Below are positions 1-5,951 of a stretch of DNA of 12,618 bases, in pieces (within the stretch, counting starts at the first letter, position 1; each line of letters starts with the position of its first letter). The stretch covers positions 1 to 12,618 of the forward strand of contig CAZDJK010000042.1 in NCBI GenBank assembly GCA_964505725.1, written 5' to 3'. Under the pieces are notes generated by a model. That model made no database searches, was not told the origin of the DNA, and saw only the letters and a list, made by a program, of their open reading frames with translations. The stretch is from CAVRJC01 sp964505725. Its GTDB lineage: Bacteria > Actinomycetota > Acidimicrobiia > IMCC26256 > DASPTH01. The translations under genes and the position numbers were made by a program.

Positions 1-636
1 GCTCGGCTCGGGCGGGTAGATATAGGTGTTGCGGACCATGAACTCCTTGAGGATGTCGTTCTGGATCGTCCCGCCGAGCTGGTCCTGGGAGACGCCCTGC
101 TCCTCGGCCGCGACGACGTAGCCGGCGAGCACGGGCAGCACGGCGCCGTTCATGGTCATAGACACCGTCATGCGGTCGAGCGGGATCCCGTCGAACAGGA
201 CCTTCATGTCCTCGACCGAGTCGATGGCGACGCCCGCCTTGCCGACGTCGCCCACGACGCGCGGGTGGTCGCTGTCGTACCCGCGATGGGTGGCGAGATC
301 GAACGCGACCGACAGTCCCATCTGACCCGCGGCCAAGTTGGCGCGGTAGAAGGCGTTCGACTCCTCGGCGGTGGAGAACCCCGCGTACTGCCGGATCGTC
401 CACGGCCGGTTGGCGTACATGGTCGCCCGCACCCCACGGAGGAACGGCTCGATGCCCGGGAGCGAGTCGGCCGTCTCGAGCCGTTCGAGGTCGGCGGCGG
501 TGTAGAGCGGCTTGACCGGGATCCCCTCCGGGGTGTCCCAGACCAGCGTCTCCGGGGAGCCCTTCAGCTCCTTGGTCGCGAGCTCCTCCCATGCCGGGGG
601 GAACTCGACGTCGGGATGCGTCTCGTGTTCGGCCAC
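1..636 (-). CDS. mutB: Methylmalonyl-CoA mutase, catalytic subunit, N-terminal 212 residues (C-terminus off the left edge)
   Basis: Adenosylcobalamin-dependent isomerase that interconverts (R)-methylmalonyl-CoA and succinyl-CoA in cytosolic propionate and odd-chain or branched-chain catabolism. The frame is open from GTG 636 to base 1. It reads at once as the start of the mutase TIM barrel: TPEGIPVKPLY (residues 35-45), TMYANRPWTIRQYAGFS (72-88), FDLATHRGYDSD (about 113-124), SMTMNGAVLPVL (about 166-177) and GTIQNDILKEFMVRNTYIY near the cut end. Tyr84 in RQYAGFS aligns, from memory, with active-site Tyr89 of the Propionibacterium enzyme. These active-site motifs argue for the catalytic chain rather than the degenerate small subunit. 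The N-terminus resembles the human enzyme closely. The cobalamin-binding domain would lie outside the window. The start is supported by a TACGCT hexamer six bases upstream. Family certain; the symbol mutB follows actinobacterial usage. Confidence 0.96.
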   Translation of the reverse strand, partial: MAEHETHPDVEFPPAWEELATKELKGSPETLVWDTPEGIPVKPLYTAADLERLETADSLPGIEPFLRGVRATMYANRPWTIRQYAGFSTAEESNAFYRANLAAGQMGLSVAFDLATHRGYDSDHPRVVGDVGKAGVAIDSVEDMKVLFDGIPLDRMTVSMTMNGAVLPVLAGYVVAAEEQGVSQDQLGGTIQNDILKEFMVRNTYIYPPEPS

Positions 637-642
637 GCGTCA

Positions 643-648
643 AGCGTA
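643..648 (-). promoter_or_regulatory. Probable -10 box for a leaderless mutase transcript
   Basis: On the minus strand TACGCT (TANNNT) is followed by six bases and then the GTG start of the mutase at 636. No Shine-Dalgarno sequence lies in that gap. The spacing matches the other leaderless candidates in this window. Inferred from pattern only; no -35 box was recognised. Confidence 0.5.
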
Positions 649-683
649 GAGGTCGATATGGAGCGACGCGCAGCCCGGATCAA

Positions 684-699
684 CGGGCCGCTCGGCCCG
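684..699. other. Short GC hairpin between the small gene and the mutase
   Basis: CGGGCC (684-689) and GGCCCG (694-699) are perfect inverted arms around a four-base loop. An alternative stem uses CTCGGC (691-696) and GCCGAG (701-706). The two exclude each other. It lies just downstream of the 712-984 stop codon on the minus strand, where a terminator would sit, but has no T run. In DNA this rich in G and C, six-base stems are common by chance. Confidence 0.25.
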
Positions 700-711
700 C
701 GCCGAGGCGGG

Positions 712-984
712 TCAGCTCGCCTTGCGCTCTGCCTCGAGCGCGTGTGGGTGGGAGGCAGCGTCGGCGAGGGCCCGACGCGCGGCCGCGATGCCCGCTCGGC
801 CGACGCGGCGCGTGCGGGAGTCGAGCGTCCAGTCCCCCCAGGAGACCGCCCGCCGCGCGTGCGGGGCGGAACGCGCGGTCCGGGCGGTTGCCGTACGGGT
901 GGGACGGACGCTCCTGGGGGCGTTGGCCCGGGCGCGCGGGGTTGCCGCCCGGGGTGGGTCGACGAGGCGGAGTTGCTGCGTCAC
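712..984 (-). CDS. Small basic hypothetical protein (90 aa)
   Basis: I do not recognise a named family. The first half (residues 1-47) is low-complexity Arg/Ala/Pro/Thr. The second half holds a more protein-like stretch: WGDWTLDSRTRRVGRAGIA (49-67), then ARRALADA (69-76), which looks like a short amphipathic helix. I have a general impression that short actinobacterial proteins with a W.LD..TR..GR.G...AR.AL signature exist, but cannot confirm it. Support for a real gene: the frame starts MTQQLRLVD, and the GTG start lies six bases after GATACT, which imitates the promoter spacing of the neighbouring mutase. It is co-oriented with and 75 bp upstream of the mutase. Against it: the first half has the biased composition typical of spurious frames in very GC-rich DNA. 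If it is not a gene, 637-1209 is a 573-bp non-coding stretch. Confidence 0.5.
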   Translation of the reverse strand: MTQQLRLVDPPRAATPRARANAPRSVRPTRTATARTARSAPHARRAVSWGDWTLDSRTRRVGRAGIAAARRALADAASHPHALEAERKAS

Positions 985-990
985 AACTGG

Positions 991-996
991 AGTATC
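991..996 (-). promoter_or_regulatory. Possible -10 box for the small 712-984 gene
   Basis: On the minus strand GATACT (4 of 6 to TATAAT) is followed by six bases and the GTG at 984, giving a possible leaderless start. It is weaker than the other candidates because the first T is missing. Its last upstream base overlaps the palindrome at 996-1007. Confidence 0.35.
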
Positions 997-1007
997 ACCC
1001 CGGGGTG
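996..1007. promoter_or_regulatory. Perfect 12-bp palindrome, candidate operator
   Basis: CACCCCGGGGTG is a perfect even palindrome abutting the presumed -10 box of the minus-strand 712-984 gene. It lies where the -35/-10 spacer would be, a usual place for a repressor to act. A chance origin is possible in GC-rich DNA. No cognate regulator is visible in the window. Confidence 0.35.
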
Positions 1008-1061
1008 TGACAGTTATTCCGCGGCGCTCTCAGCCCGCTCTTCTCCCGAAGCCCCCGCAAG

Positions 1062-1104
1062 GTTGCGTCGCTTGACCGGGCTATTCCGGCCCGAGTGACG
1101 CAAC
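1062..1104. other. Strong two-part hairpin upstream of the diguanylate cyclase gene
   Basis: GTTGCGTCGCT (1062-1072) pairs with AGTGACGCAAC (1094-1104) over 11 positions with one G-T wobble. Inside it CGGGC (1077-1081) pairs with GCCCG (1089-1093) around a seven-base TATTCCG loop, with a four-base bulge (1073-1076) on one side only. It sits 105 bp before the GTG at 1210. There is no T run, so it is not a standard terminator. It could be a 5'-leader structure or a dyad protein-binding site. It matches no riboswitch class that I recognise. Confidence 0.45.
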
Positions 1105-1196
1105 GTCGCGTGGTACCCGGGCCGCCCTGCTTCAGAGTGTCGTGAGGGTGGTCGAAAGGGAGCAGGGAGCCCGGGAGAGGAGGCGGACCCCGTCGC

Positions 1197-1204
1197 GGGA
1201 GGTG
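1197..1204 (+). promoter_or_regulatory. Ribosome binding site of the diguanylate cyclase
   Basis: GGGAGGTG lies five bases before GTG 1210 and is one of only two convincing Shine-Dalgarno sites in the window. It fixes the start codon and indicates a leadered transcript, unlike the TANNNT-type neighbours. Confidence 0.75.
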
Positions 1205-1209
1205 CAGCG

Positions 1210-2769
1210 GTGAGAAGGACAGGGGGCGCGCCGGCCGGCCCCACCGCGCCTGCCGTCCGGCCCCGCCTCGCCCCGCTTGCGGTCGTGCTCGTGGCCTATG
1301 CCGCGGTGTACGTGTCGTGGACCGCGCTCCACTGGAGCGGGAGCCGCACCCTCGTCAGCGACGTCGCGCCGATCCCGATGGCGGTCGCCGCCACCGTGCT
1401 CGCATGGCTCGCGGGTCACGACCCGAGGGCGCCGGCACGGCAGCAGCGCTTCTGGCGCTTCATCGCGTTCGGGTGCGCGAGCTGGACTCTGGGGGAGTGC
1501 CTCTGGCTGTACTTCGAGGTCTTCCGGCACCGCAGCCCGTTCCCGTCACCCGCCGACGGCTTCTACCTCGGCTTCTACGCGCTCGTGTTCGCCGGCGTGG
1601 TGCAGGTACCGGTGCGCGAGCTGGCGCGGAAGGAGCGCCTGACGTTCGCGCTCGACCTCGGGACCGTGATGTTCGTGACCGTGATGGTCGTGTGGTACCT
1701 CGTGATCGAGCCGACCGCCCGCATGGACGAGGACCTCCTCACGCGCACGCTCGCGCTGGCGTACCCGGTCGCCGACGTCGTCCTGGTTCTCGGCGTCTCC
1801 CGCATGCTCCTCCGGCGGGGCACCGGAACCGACGCCCGTGGCGCGCCCGTCCTGCTGGCGGCGGGCATGGTCGCGCTCGCGTGCGCCGACATCGGGTACG
1901 CGCGGCTCGACCTCTCGGGTATGTACCGACCGGGCACGCTTCCCGACGCGCTCTGGATGCTCGCGTTGCTCGGCGTCGCGCTCGCGGGCCTGGTCCAGGC
2001 GTCGTCGCCCCCGGAATCGCCGGTGTCGGAGGCGCGCGATCCGATCCCGCCCGTCAGCAAGCTCCCGTATGCCGCGGTGCTGATCGGGCTCGTCCTCGTG
2101 CTCAACGAGACCAGCCGCGATCTCGGCGGCCCGCTCGCCGTGCTCCTCCTCGGCGCGCTGGGCCTCGCGTTGATCGTCGTCGCGCGCCAGGTGAGCGTCC
2201 TGAGCGACAACGAACGCCTCCTCGAGGAGATGCACCGGCTCGCCAACACGGATCCGCTCACCGGCGTCGCGAACCGCCGGCGGCTGTTCGAGACCGCGCC
2301 CCGGATCGTCGTGCAGGCGCGGATGGCCGGCCTGTCGGTGACCGTCGCCATGGTCGACATCGACCAGTTCAAGGACATCAACGACCGGTACGGTCACGCG
2401 GTCGGCGACGAGGTGATCCGCGCGGTCGCGTCCCGGTGCGCATCGGTGTTGCGGCCATCCGACCTGCTGGCGCGCTACGGCGGGGACGAGTTCGCCGCGG
2501 TCGTGACCGGTGACAGCACGACATCGTGCCGCGATGTCGCGATGCAGCTCCGCCGCCGTATCGCCGACGAGCCGACGGAGACGTCGGGCGGCGCGATCGA
2601 CGTGACCATCTCCGTCGGGGTGGCGACGATGACCGAAGGCGACATCGAACGGCTCCTCCGCGACGCGGATGCGGCGCTGCTCCGGGCCAAGCGGGCCGGG
2701 CGCGACGCGGTGATCCGTGCACCGGCCGGGCGGGTGACCGCCGAACCGGTCGCAGGAGCAGGCCCGTAG
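1210..2769 (+). CDS. Polytopic membrane diguanylate cyclase (GGDEF protein, 519 aa)
   Basis: Predicted to make cyclic di-GMP from two GTP. Residues about 20-332 hold roughly ten hydrophobic segments (for example 20-40, 50-69, 80-104, 117-134, 147-169, 182-203, 213-234, 245-265, 285-300, 308-332). They form an integral-membrane sensor region that I cannot assign to a named MASE family. A short linker leads to the GGDEF domain (about 347-505). That domain has DPLTGVANRR, the metal-site motif MVDIDQFKDIND, and the signature YGGDEF (423-428). RPSD (415-418) sits five residues before GGDEF and matches the RxxD inhibitory site, so feedback inhibition by product is expected. All catalytic features look intact, and no EAL domain follows. 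GTG start with a good Shine-Dalgarno site. Its TAG stop doubles as the first half of the -10 hexamer of the next gene. The stimulus is unknown. Confidence 0.95.
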   Translation: MRRTGGAPAGPTAPAVRPRLAPLAVVLVAYAAVYVSWTALHWSGSRTLVSDVAPIPMAVAATVLAWLAGHDPRAPARQQRFWRFIAFGCASWTLGECLWLYFEVFRHRSPFPSPADGFYLGFYALVFAGVVQVPVRELARKERLTFALDLGTVMFVTVMVVWYLVIEPTARMDEDLLTRTLALAYPVADVVLVLGVSRMLLRRGTGTDARGAPVLLAAGMVALACADIGYARLDLSGMYRPGTLPDALWMLALLGVALAGLVQASSPPESPVSEARDPIPPVSKLPYAAVLIGLVLVLNETSRDLGGPLAVLLLGALGLALIVVARQVSVLSDNERLLEEMHRLANTDPLTGVANRRRLFETAPRIVVQARMAGLSVTVAMVDIDQFKDINDRYGHAVGDEVIRAVASRCASVLRPSDLLARYGGDEFAAVVTGDSTTSCRDVAMQLRRRIADEPTETSGGAIDVTISVGVATMTEGDIERLLRDADAALLRAKRAGRDAVIRAPAGRVTAEPVAGAGP

Positions 2770-2772
2770 ACT
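2767..2772 (+). promoter_or_regulatory. Probable -10 box of the cysteine desulfurase gene, overlapping a stop codon
   Basis: TAGACT (TANNNT) is followed by seven bases and GTG 2780, as for a leaderless transcript. Its first three bases are the TAG stop of the diguanylate cyclase. No Shine-Dalgarno sequence precedes the GTG. This suggests the sulfur-relay genes can be transcribed on their own despite the ten-base gap to the preceding gene. Confidence 0.5.
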
Positions 2773-2779
2773 TCGCCGG

Positions 2780-3952
2780 GTGCGCGAATCATCCGCATAC
2801 CTCGACTACGCCGCGACCACCCCGATGCTCCCCGAAGCGGTGGCGGCCATGGAGCCGTTCCTCACCTGCGAGTTCGGGAACCCGTCGGGCGGCCACACGG
2901 TGGCGCGGGCCGCGAAGACGGCGCTCGAGCAGGCGCGCGAGGACGTCGCGGCGGCCCTCGGTGGCCGACCGGGCGAGGTGGTCTTCACGGGCGGAGGGTC
3001 CGAGGCCGACAACCTCGCGGTGAAGGGCGCGGCGCGTGCGGCGCGGGCCGCCGGTCGCGGTGACGGCATCGTCGTGGCCGCCTTCGAGCACAAGGCGGTG
3101 CTCGGCGCCGCCGACCGCCTCGCCCGCGAGGGCTTCCGCGTCGCCCGGGTCGACGTCACGCCGGACGGCATGGTGGACCTCGACCGGCTCGCGGACACGA
3201 TCGACGAGCGGACTGCGCTCGTCTCCGTGATGCTGGTGAACAACGAGTTGGGCACCATCCAGCCGCTCGCGGACGTCGCGGCCGTCGTGCGGGAGCGTGC
3301 CCCGGGCGCGCTGCTGCACACCGACGCGGTGCAGGCCGTGCCCTGGCTCGACGTGGCCGTCGCGGCGGCCGGCGCCGACCTGATCGCGGTCTCCGCCCAC
3401 AAGTTCGGTGGGCCCAAGGGCGTCGGCGTGCTCATCGTGCGCGACGGCGTGGCCCTCGAGCCGCTCGTCGACGGCGGCGGCCAGGAAGCGGGCCGGCGGG
3501 GCGGGACGAGCAACGTGGCCGGCATCGTCGCGATGGCCGCCGCGCTGCGGGTGACGCTCGCGCGCCGCGCCATGACCACCGAGCGCGTGCTCGCCCTGCG
3601 TGACACGCTTGCCGACGGGCTGCTCGCACGGGTCGACGACGCGTGGGAGAACGGAGATCGGGCGCGCAAGATCGCCGGGAACGTGCACCTCGGCTTCGCG
3701 GGCGTCGAGTCGGAGGCCCTGTTGGTGCTGCTGGACCGTGCCGGCGTGTACGCAGCCGCGGGCTCGTCGTGCTCGTCCGGTGCCGCCGAGCCGTCACATG
3801 TCCTCGAGGCCATCGGCCTGTCCCGCTCCCGGGCGCTCGCCTCGGTGCGGCTGAGCCTCGGTGCGTCCTCGACGCGCGACGACGTGGACACCGCACTCGA
3901 CGTGATCCCGCGCGCGGTGGCACAGCTCCGCCGTCCGGGCGTCGTCGCATGA
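2780..3952 (+). CDS. iscS: Cysteine desulfurase, class I NifS/IscS type (390 aa)
   Basis: PLP enzyme that removes sulfur from L-cysteine as a protein persulfide plus alanine, and delivers it to Fe-S assembly or tRNA thiolation. Visible landmarks: YLDYAATTP near the N-terminus (residues 7-15), the FTGGGSEADNLA substrate/PLP loop, AFEHKAV with His104, HTDAVQAVP carrying the PLP-contacting Asp, and SAHKFGGPKG with the Schiff-base Lys208. GSSCSSGAAEPSHVL carries the catalytic persulfide Cys331 on the flexible loop typical of class I. RRGGTSN is also present. Length is normal for the family. Its ATG-TGA overlap with mnmA strongly suggests it supplies sulfur to MnmA, as IscS does. It may also serve general Fe-S biogenesis; no Fe-S scaffold gene is in the window. 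The GTG start is supported by the TAGACT box seven bases upstream. The symbol is by analogy. Confidence 0.96.
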   Translation: MRESSAYLDYAATTPMLPEAVAAMEPFLTCEFGNPSGGHTVARAAKTALEQAREDVAAALGGRPGEVVFTGGGSEADNLAVKGAARAARAAGRGDGIVVAAFEHKAVLGAADRLAREGFRVARVDVTPDGMVDLDRLADTIDERTALVSVMLVNNELGTIQPLADVAAVVRERAPGALLHTDAVQAVPWLDVAVAAAGADLIAVSAHKFGGPKGVGVLIVRDGVALEPLVDGGGQEAGRRGGTSNVAGIVAMAAALRVTLARRAMTTERVLALRDTLADGLLARVDDAWENGDRARKIAGNVHLGFAGVESEALLVLLDRAGVYAAAGSSCSSGAAEPSHVLEAIGLSRSRALASVRLSLGASSTRDDVDTALDVIPRAVAQLRRPGVVA

Positions 3953-5028
3953 CGTCACGACCGCGCGGGCCCGTGCTCGTGGCCATGAGCGGCGGAGTCG
4001 ACTCGTCCGTAGCCGCGGCTCTGCTGCTGCGCGAGGGCCACGACGTCACGGGCGTCACGCTGAAGCTCTGGGGCGGCGAGTCCGATTCCGGCTGTTGCAG
4101 CGTGGCCGACGTCGAGGACGCACGCCGGGTCGCCGCCCAGCTCGGGATCCCCCACTACGTGTTCGACTACACCGCGCCGTTTGCTGACGGCGTGGTGGAT
4201 CCGTATGTGCGCTCGTACGCGCAGGGCGCCACACCCAACCCGTGTGTCGAGTGCAACCGCGTGATCAAGTTCGGCGCCCTGCTGGAGCGGGCACGCCTGC
4301 TCGGCTTCGACCACCTCGCCACCGGCCACCATGCGCGCGTCGATCGCACCGGACGCGCGCCGCGGCTGCTCCGCGGCGCGGATCGGGCCAAGGACCAGTC
4401 GTACGTGCTGTACATGCTCGGGCCGGACGAGCTCGCGCGCACCTTCTTGCCGGTCGGCGAGCTCACGAAGGCGGAGGTCCGCGCGGAGGCGGCATCGCTC
4501 GGGCTGCGCACCGCTGACAAGCCCGAGAGCATGGACGTGTGCTTCATCACCCGCGGCGGTCGGGCCGCGTTCCTCGACGCGCGCGTTCCGGCTCGCGCCG
4601 GCTCGATCGTGGACACCGAGGGTCGGGTACTCGGGGAGCACCGAGGTACCGCGCACTTCACCGTCGGGCAGCGACGCGGCCTCGGCGTCGCAGCGGGCGC
4701 GCGCCGGTACGTCATCGACGTGGACGCGACGAGCGCCACCGTCACGGTGGGGACCCGCGACGATCTGCTGCGGCGCTCGGTCGCGCTCCGCGACCTCGTG
4801 TTCGTCGATCGCCGGCCCGCGCCGGGCGACCGGCTGCTCGCGCAGGTACGCGCGCACGGCGAGCCCGTCCCCTCCGTCCTCGACGGAGCCACCGTGGTGT
4901 TCGAGACCTCGCAGCCGCGTGTCGCACCAGGACAGGTCGTCGCGCTCTACGACGGCGTCGAGCTGCTCGGCGGCGGCGTCGCCGCGCCGTCACCCCACCC
5001 GGAGCCGGCGCGCCGCCGCGTCCCGTAG
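3949..5028 (+). CDS. mnmA: tRNA-specific 2-thiouridylase MnmA (359 aa)
   Basis: ATP-dependent enzyme that adenylates and then thiolates C2 of wobble U34 in tRNAs for Lys, Glu and Gln. AMSGGVDSS (residues 12-20) is the PP-loop that binds ATP. NPCVECN (97-103) holds Cys102, matching the catalytic Cys102 of E. coli by context, and Cys99 is an extra cysteine in the same motif. PESMDVCFI holds Cys198, the persulfide-accepting partner. TGHHAR, KDQSYVLY and HFTVGQRRGLGV are further family motifs, and the C-terminal beta-barrel region runs from about 280. The frame stays open upstream to 3643, but ATG 3949 is chosen because it puts the PP-loop at the normal distance and overlaps the desulfurase stop (ATGA). 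No Shine-Dalgarno site is seen, so translational coupling is likely. The last 39 bp are antisense to the next gene. Confidence 0.97.
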   Translation: MTSRPRGPVLVAMSGGVDSSVAAALLLREGHDVTGVTLKLWGGESDSGCCSVADVEDARRVAAQLGIPHYVFDYTAPFADGVVDPYVRSYAQGATPNPCVECNRVIKFGALLERARLLGFDHLATGHHARVDRTGRAPRLLRGADRAKDQSYVLYMLGPDELARTFLPVGELTKAEVRAEAASLGLRTADKPESMDVCFITRGGRAAFLDARVPARAGSIVDTEGRVLGEHRGTAHFTVGQRRGLGVAAGARRYVIDVDATSATVTVGTRDDLLRRSVALRDLVFVDRRPAPGDRLLAQVRAHGEPVPSVLDGATVVFETSQPRVAPGQVVALYDGVELLGGGVAAPSPHPEPARRRVP

Positions 5029-5889
5029 CAGGCCGTCGCGGCGGACCACCGCCACCCGCAGCTCGCGCGTCTGGATCGTCTCGCCTCCTCGGCGGGCGCG
5101 CGCCGCGAGCACGAGCTGCGCCGGCTCGTCGAACCGCACGAACATCGAGCCGAGGGCTGCACCCACCCGGAGATCGGTCACCTCGGGGGGCGGCGGGCCC
5201 GGATCGGCGGGCCCCATCCCGGTCACGTGCTCCCGCAGGAAGAGCACGGGGTTGGCGAGGGCGATGGCGTCGACCACCACGAACCCGGCGGGCACCAGCA
5301 CCGCCCACCGTTTCGAGAGGCCGTAGAGGGCGCGGCCGGCCACGTACAGCAGTGCGATCGCGACGGGCACGGCGACGACCCCGAGCACGATCTCTCCGTT
5401 CGCCATCAGCAGTGGCGGGCCCGCGACGCACAGCACCGCGACGATCCGCGCGAGCGGCAACGGCCCGAGGAAGAGCGCGGGCGGCGTGCGCAACGGCACG
5501 CGGAGCTCGTCGCCGTAGGACGCGGAGTTGGCCGCTGCGATGCCGATGTCGGGCGACGACGCCAGGAGCGCCGCCGCCCCCGTGCACGCGAGCGCGAGGG
5601 CGATCTCGACCACCGACGGTGCGTGGTCGAACGCGACGACGACTGCGAGCACGAAGAACGCGGGCGCCACGACGCGCAGCACGGTGAGCGTCTCGGGCCG
5701 CGGCGCGATGGTCGCGAGCAGTCCCGCGGCCCACGCGATCCAGAGGAGCGTCTCGGCGGTGACGCGCGTGGCGTCCGACCAGTCGCCGAGCGCGGCGCCG
5801 GCCGCGGCGCCCGCCGTGAGGGGCAGCGTCACCCACACGGCGCGCAGGATCCAGATGGGCGTCGCACGCGTGAGCGGGGTGTCGGCCAT
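4990..5889 (-). CDS. Multi-pass membrane protein of unknown function (299 aa)
   Basis: I do not recognise a family. From ATG 5889 the protein starts MADTPLTRATPIW and has about seven hydrophobic segments (roughly 12-34, 45-62, 68-86, 93-110, 139-160, 163-185, 195-215). A Pro-rich hinge (PADPGPPPPEV, about 227-237) and a soluble C-terminal part of about 65 residues follow. That tail has alternating charged and hydrophobic stretches (FVRFDEPAQLVLAARAR, RELRVAVVRRDG) and looks like beta strands. No catalytic motif is evident. The frame is open to 5985, but the upstream part would cross the divergent promoter region, so 5889 is preferred. No Shine-Dalgarno site is seen. The gene converges on mnmA with a 39-bp tail-to-tail overlap and diverges from the MetE-like gene. 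The sustained, plausible membrane topology over 215 residues argues that the frame is real. Confidence 0.8.
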   Translation of the reverse strand: MADTPLTRATPIWILRAVWVTLPLTAGAAAGAALGDWSDATRVTAETLLWIAWAAGLLATIAPRPETLTVLRVVAPAFFVLAVVVAFDHAPSVVEIALALACTGAAALLASSPDIGIAAANSASYGDELRVPLRTPPALFLGPLPLARIVAVLCVAGPPLLMANGEIVLGVVAVPVAIALLYVAGRALYGLSKRWAVLVPAGFVVVDAIALANPVLFLREHVTGMGPADPGPPPPEVTDLRVGAALGSMFVRFDEPAQLVLAARARRGGETIQTRELRVAVVRRDGLLRDAAARRLRVG

Positions 5890-5922
5890 GGTCGTCGAGT
5901 TCGGAACGCCGCTTGCGGGAGT

Positions 5923-5937
5923 GCACACGACGTGTGC
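5923..5937. promoter_or_regulatory. Perfect 15-bp palindrome at a divergent promoter, candidate operator
   Basis: GCACACG (5923-5929) and CGTGTGC (5931-5937) are perfect arms around a single central A. The element ends one base before the TAGAGT -10 box of the MetE-like gene. It also lies just downstream of a TACTCT hexamer for the opposite strand. A protein bound here could control both divergent genes. Role inferred from position. Confidence 0.45.
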
Positions 5938-5938
5938 G

Positions 5939-5944
5939 TAGAGT
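5939..5944 (+). promoter_or_regulatory. Probable -10 box of the MetE-like gene, possibly bidirectional
   Basis: TAGAGT is followed by seven bases and ATG 5952, the leaderless spacing seen at other genes here. On the opposite strand the overlapping bases 5945-5940 read TACTCT, also TANNNT. This could start a transcript for the 4990-5889 gene with a leader of roughly 45 bases. The minus-strand use is more speculative. Confidence 0.5.
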
Positions 5945-5951
5945 ACGGCCC

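Larger units (their letters stand above)
985..1209. other. Intergenic region between divergent genes
   Basis: This 225-bp stretch separates the minus-strand 712-984 frame from the diguanylate cyclase gene, so promoters in both directions should lie here. Besides the palindrome and the hairpin listed separately, TATTCCG occurs twice (starting at 1015, with the first T shared by TTATTCCG, and at 1082). CAGAGT near 1132-1137 is a weak -10 candidate for the cyclase gene. Nothing else stands out. Confidence 0.4.

Noticed and set aside
265..1098. A 277-codon plus-strand frame across the mutase N-terminus and the intergenic region
   Set aside because: It runs antisense to the unmistakable mutase sequence, and its translation is Gly/Arg-rich with no domain.
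3643..3948. An mnmA start far upstream of 3949
   Set aside because: The added 102 residues are a frame-shifted reading of the desulfurase gene. The PP-loop position and the ATGA overlap support 3949.
5913..5951. TTG 5913 as start of the MetE-like gene
   Set aside because: It would add a basic 13-residue leader reading through the palindrome and the -10 box. ATG 5952 fits both the family N-terminus and the TAGAGT spacing.
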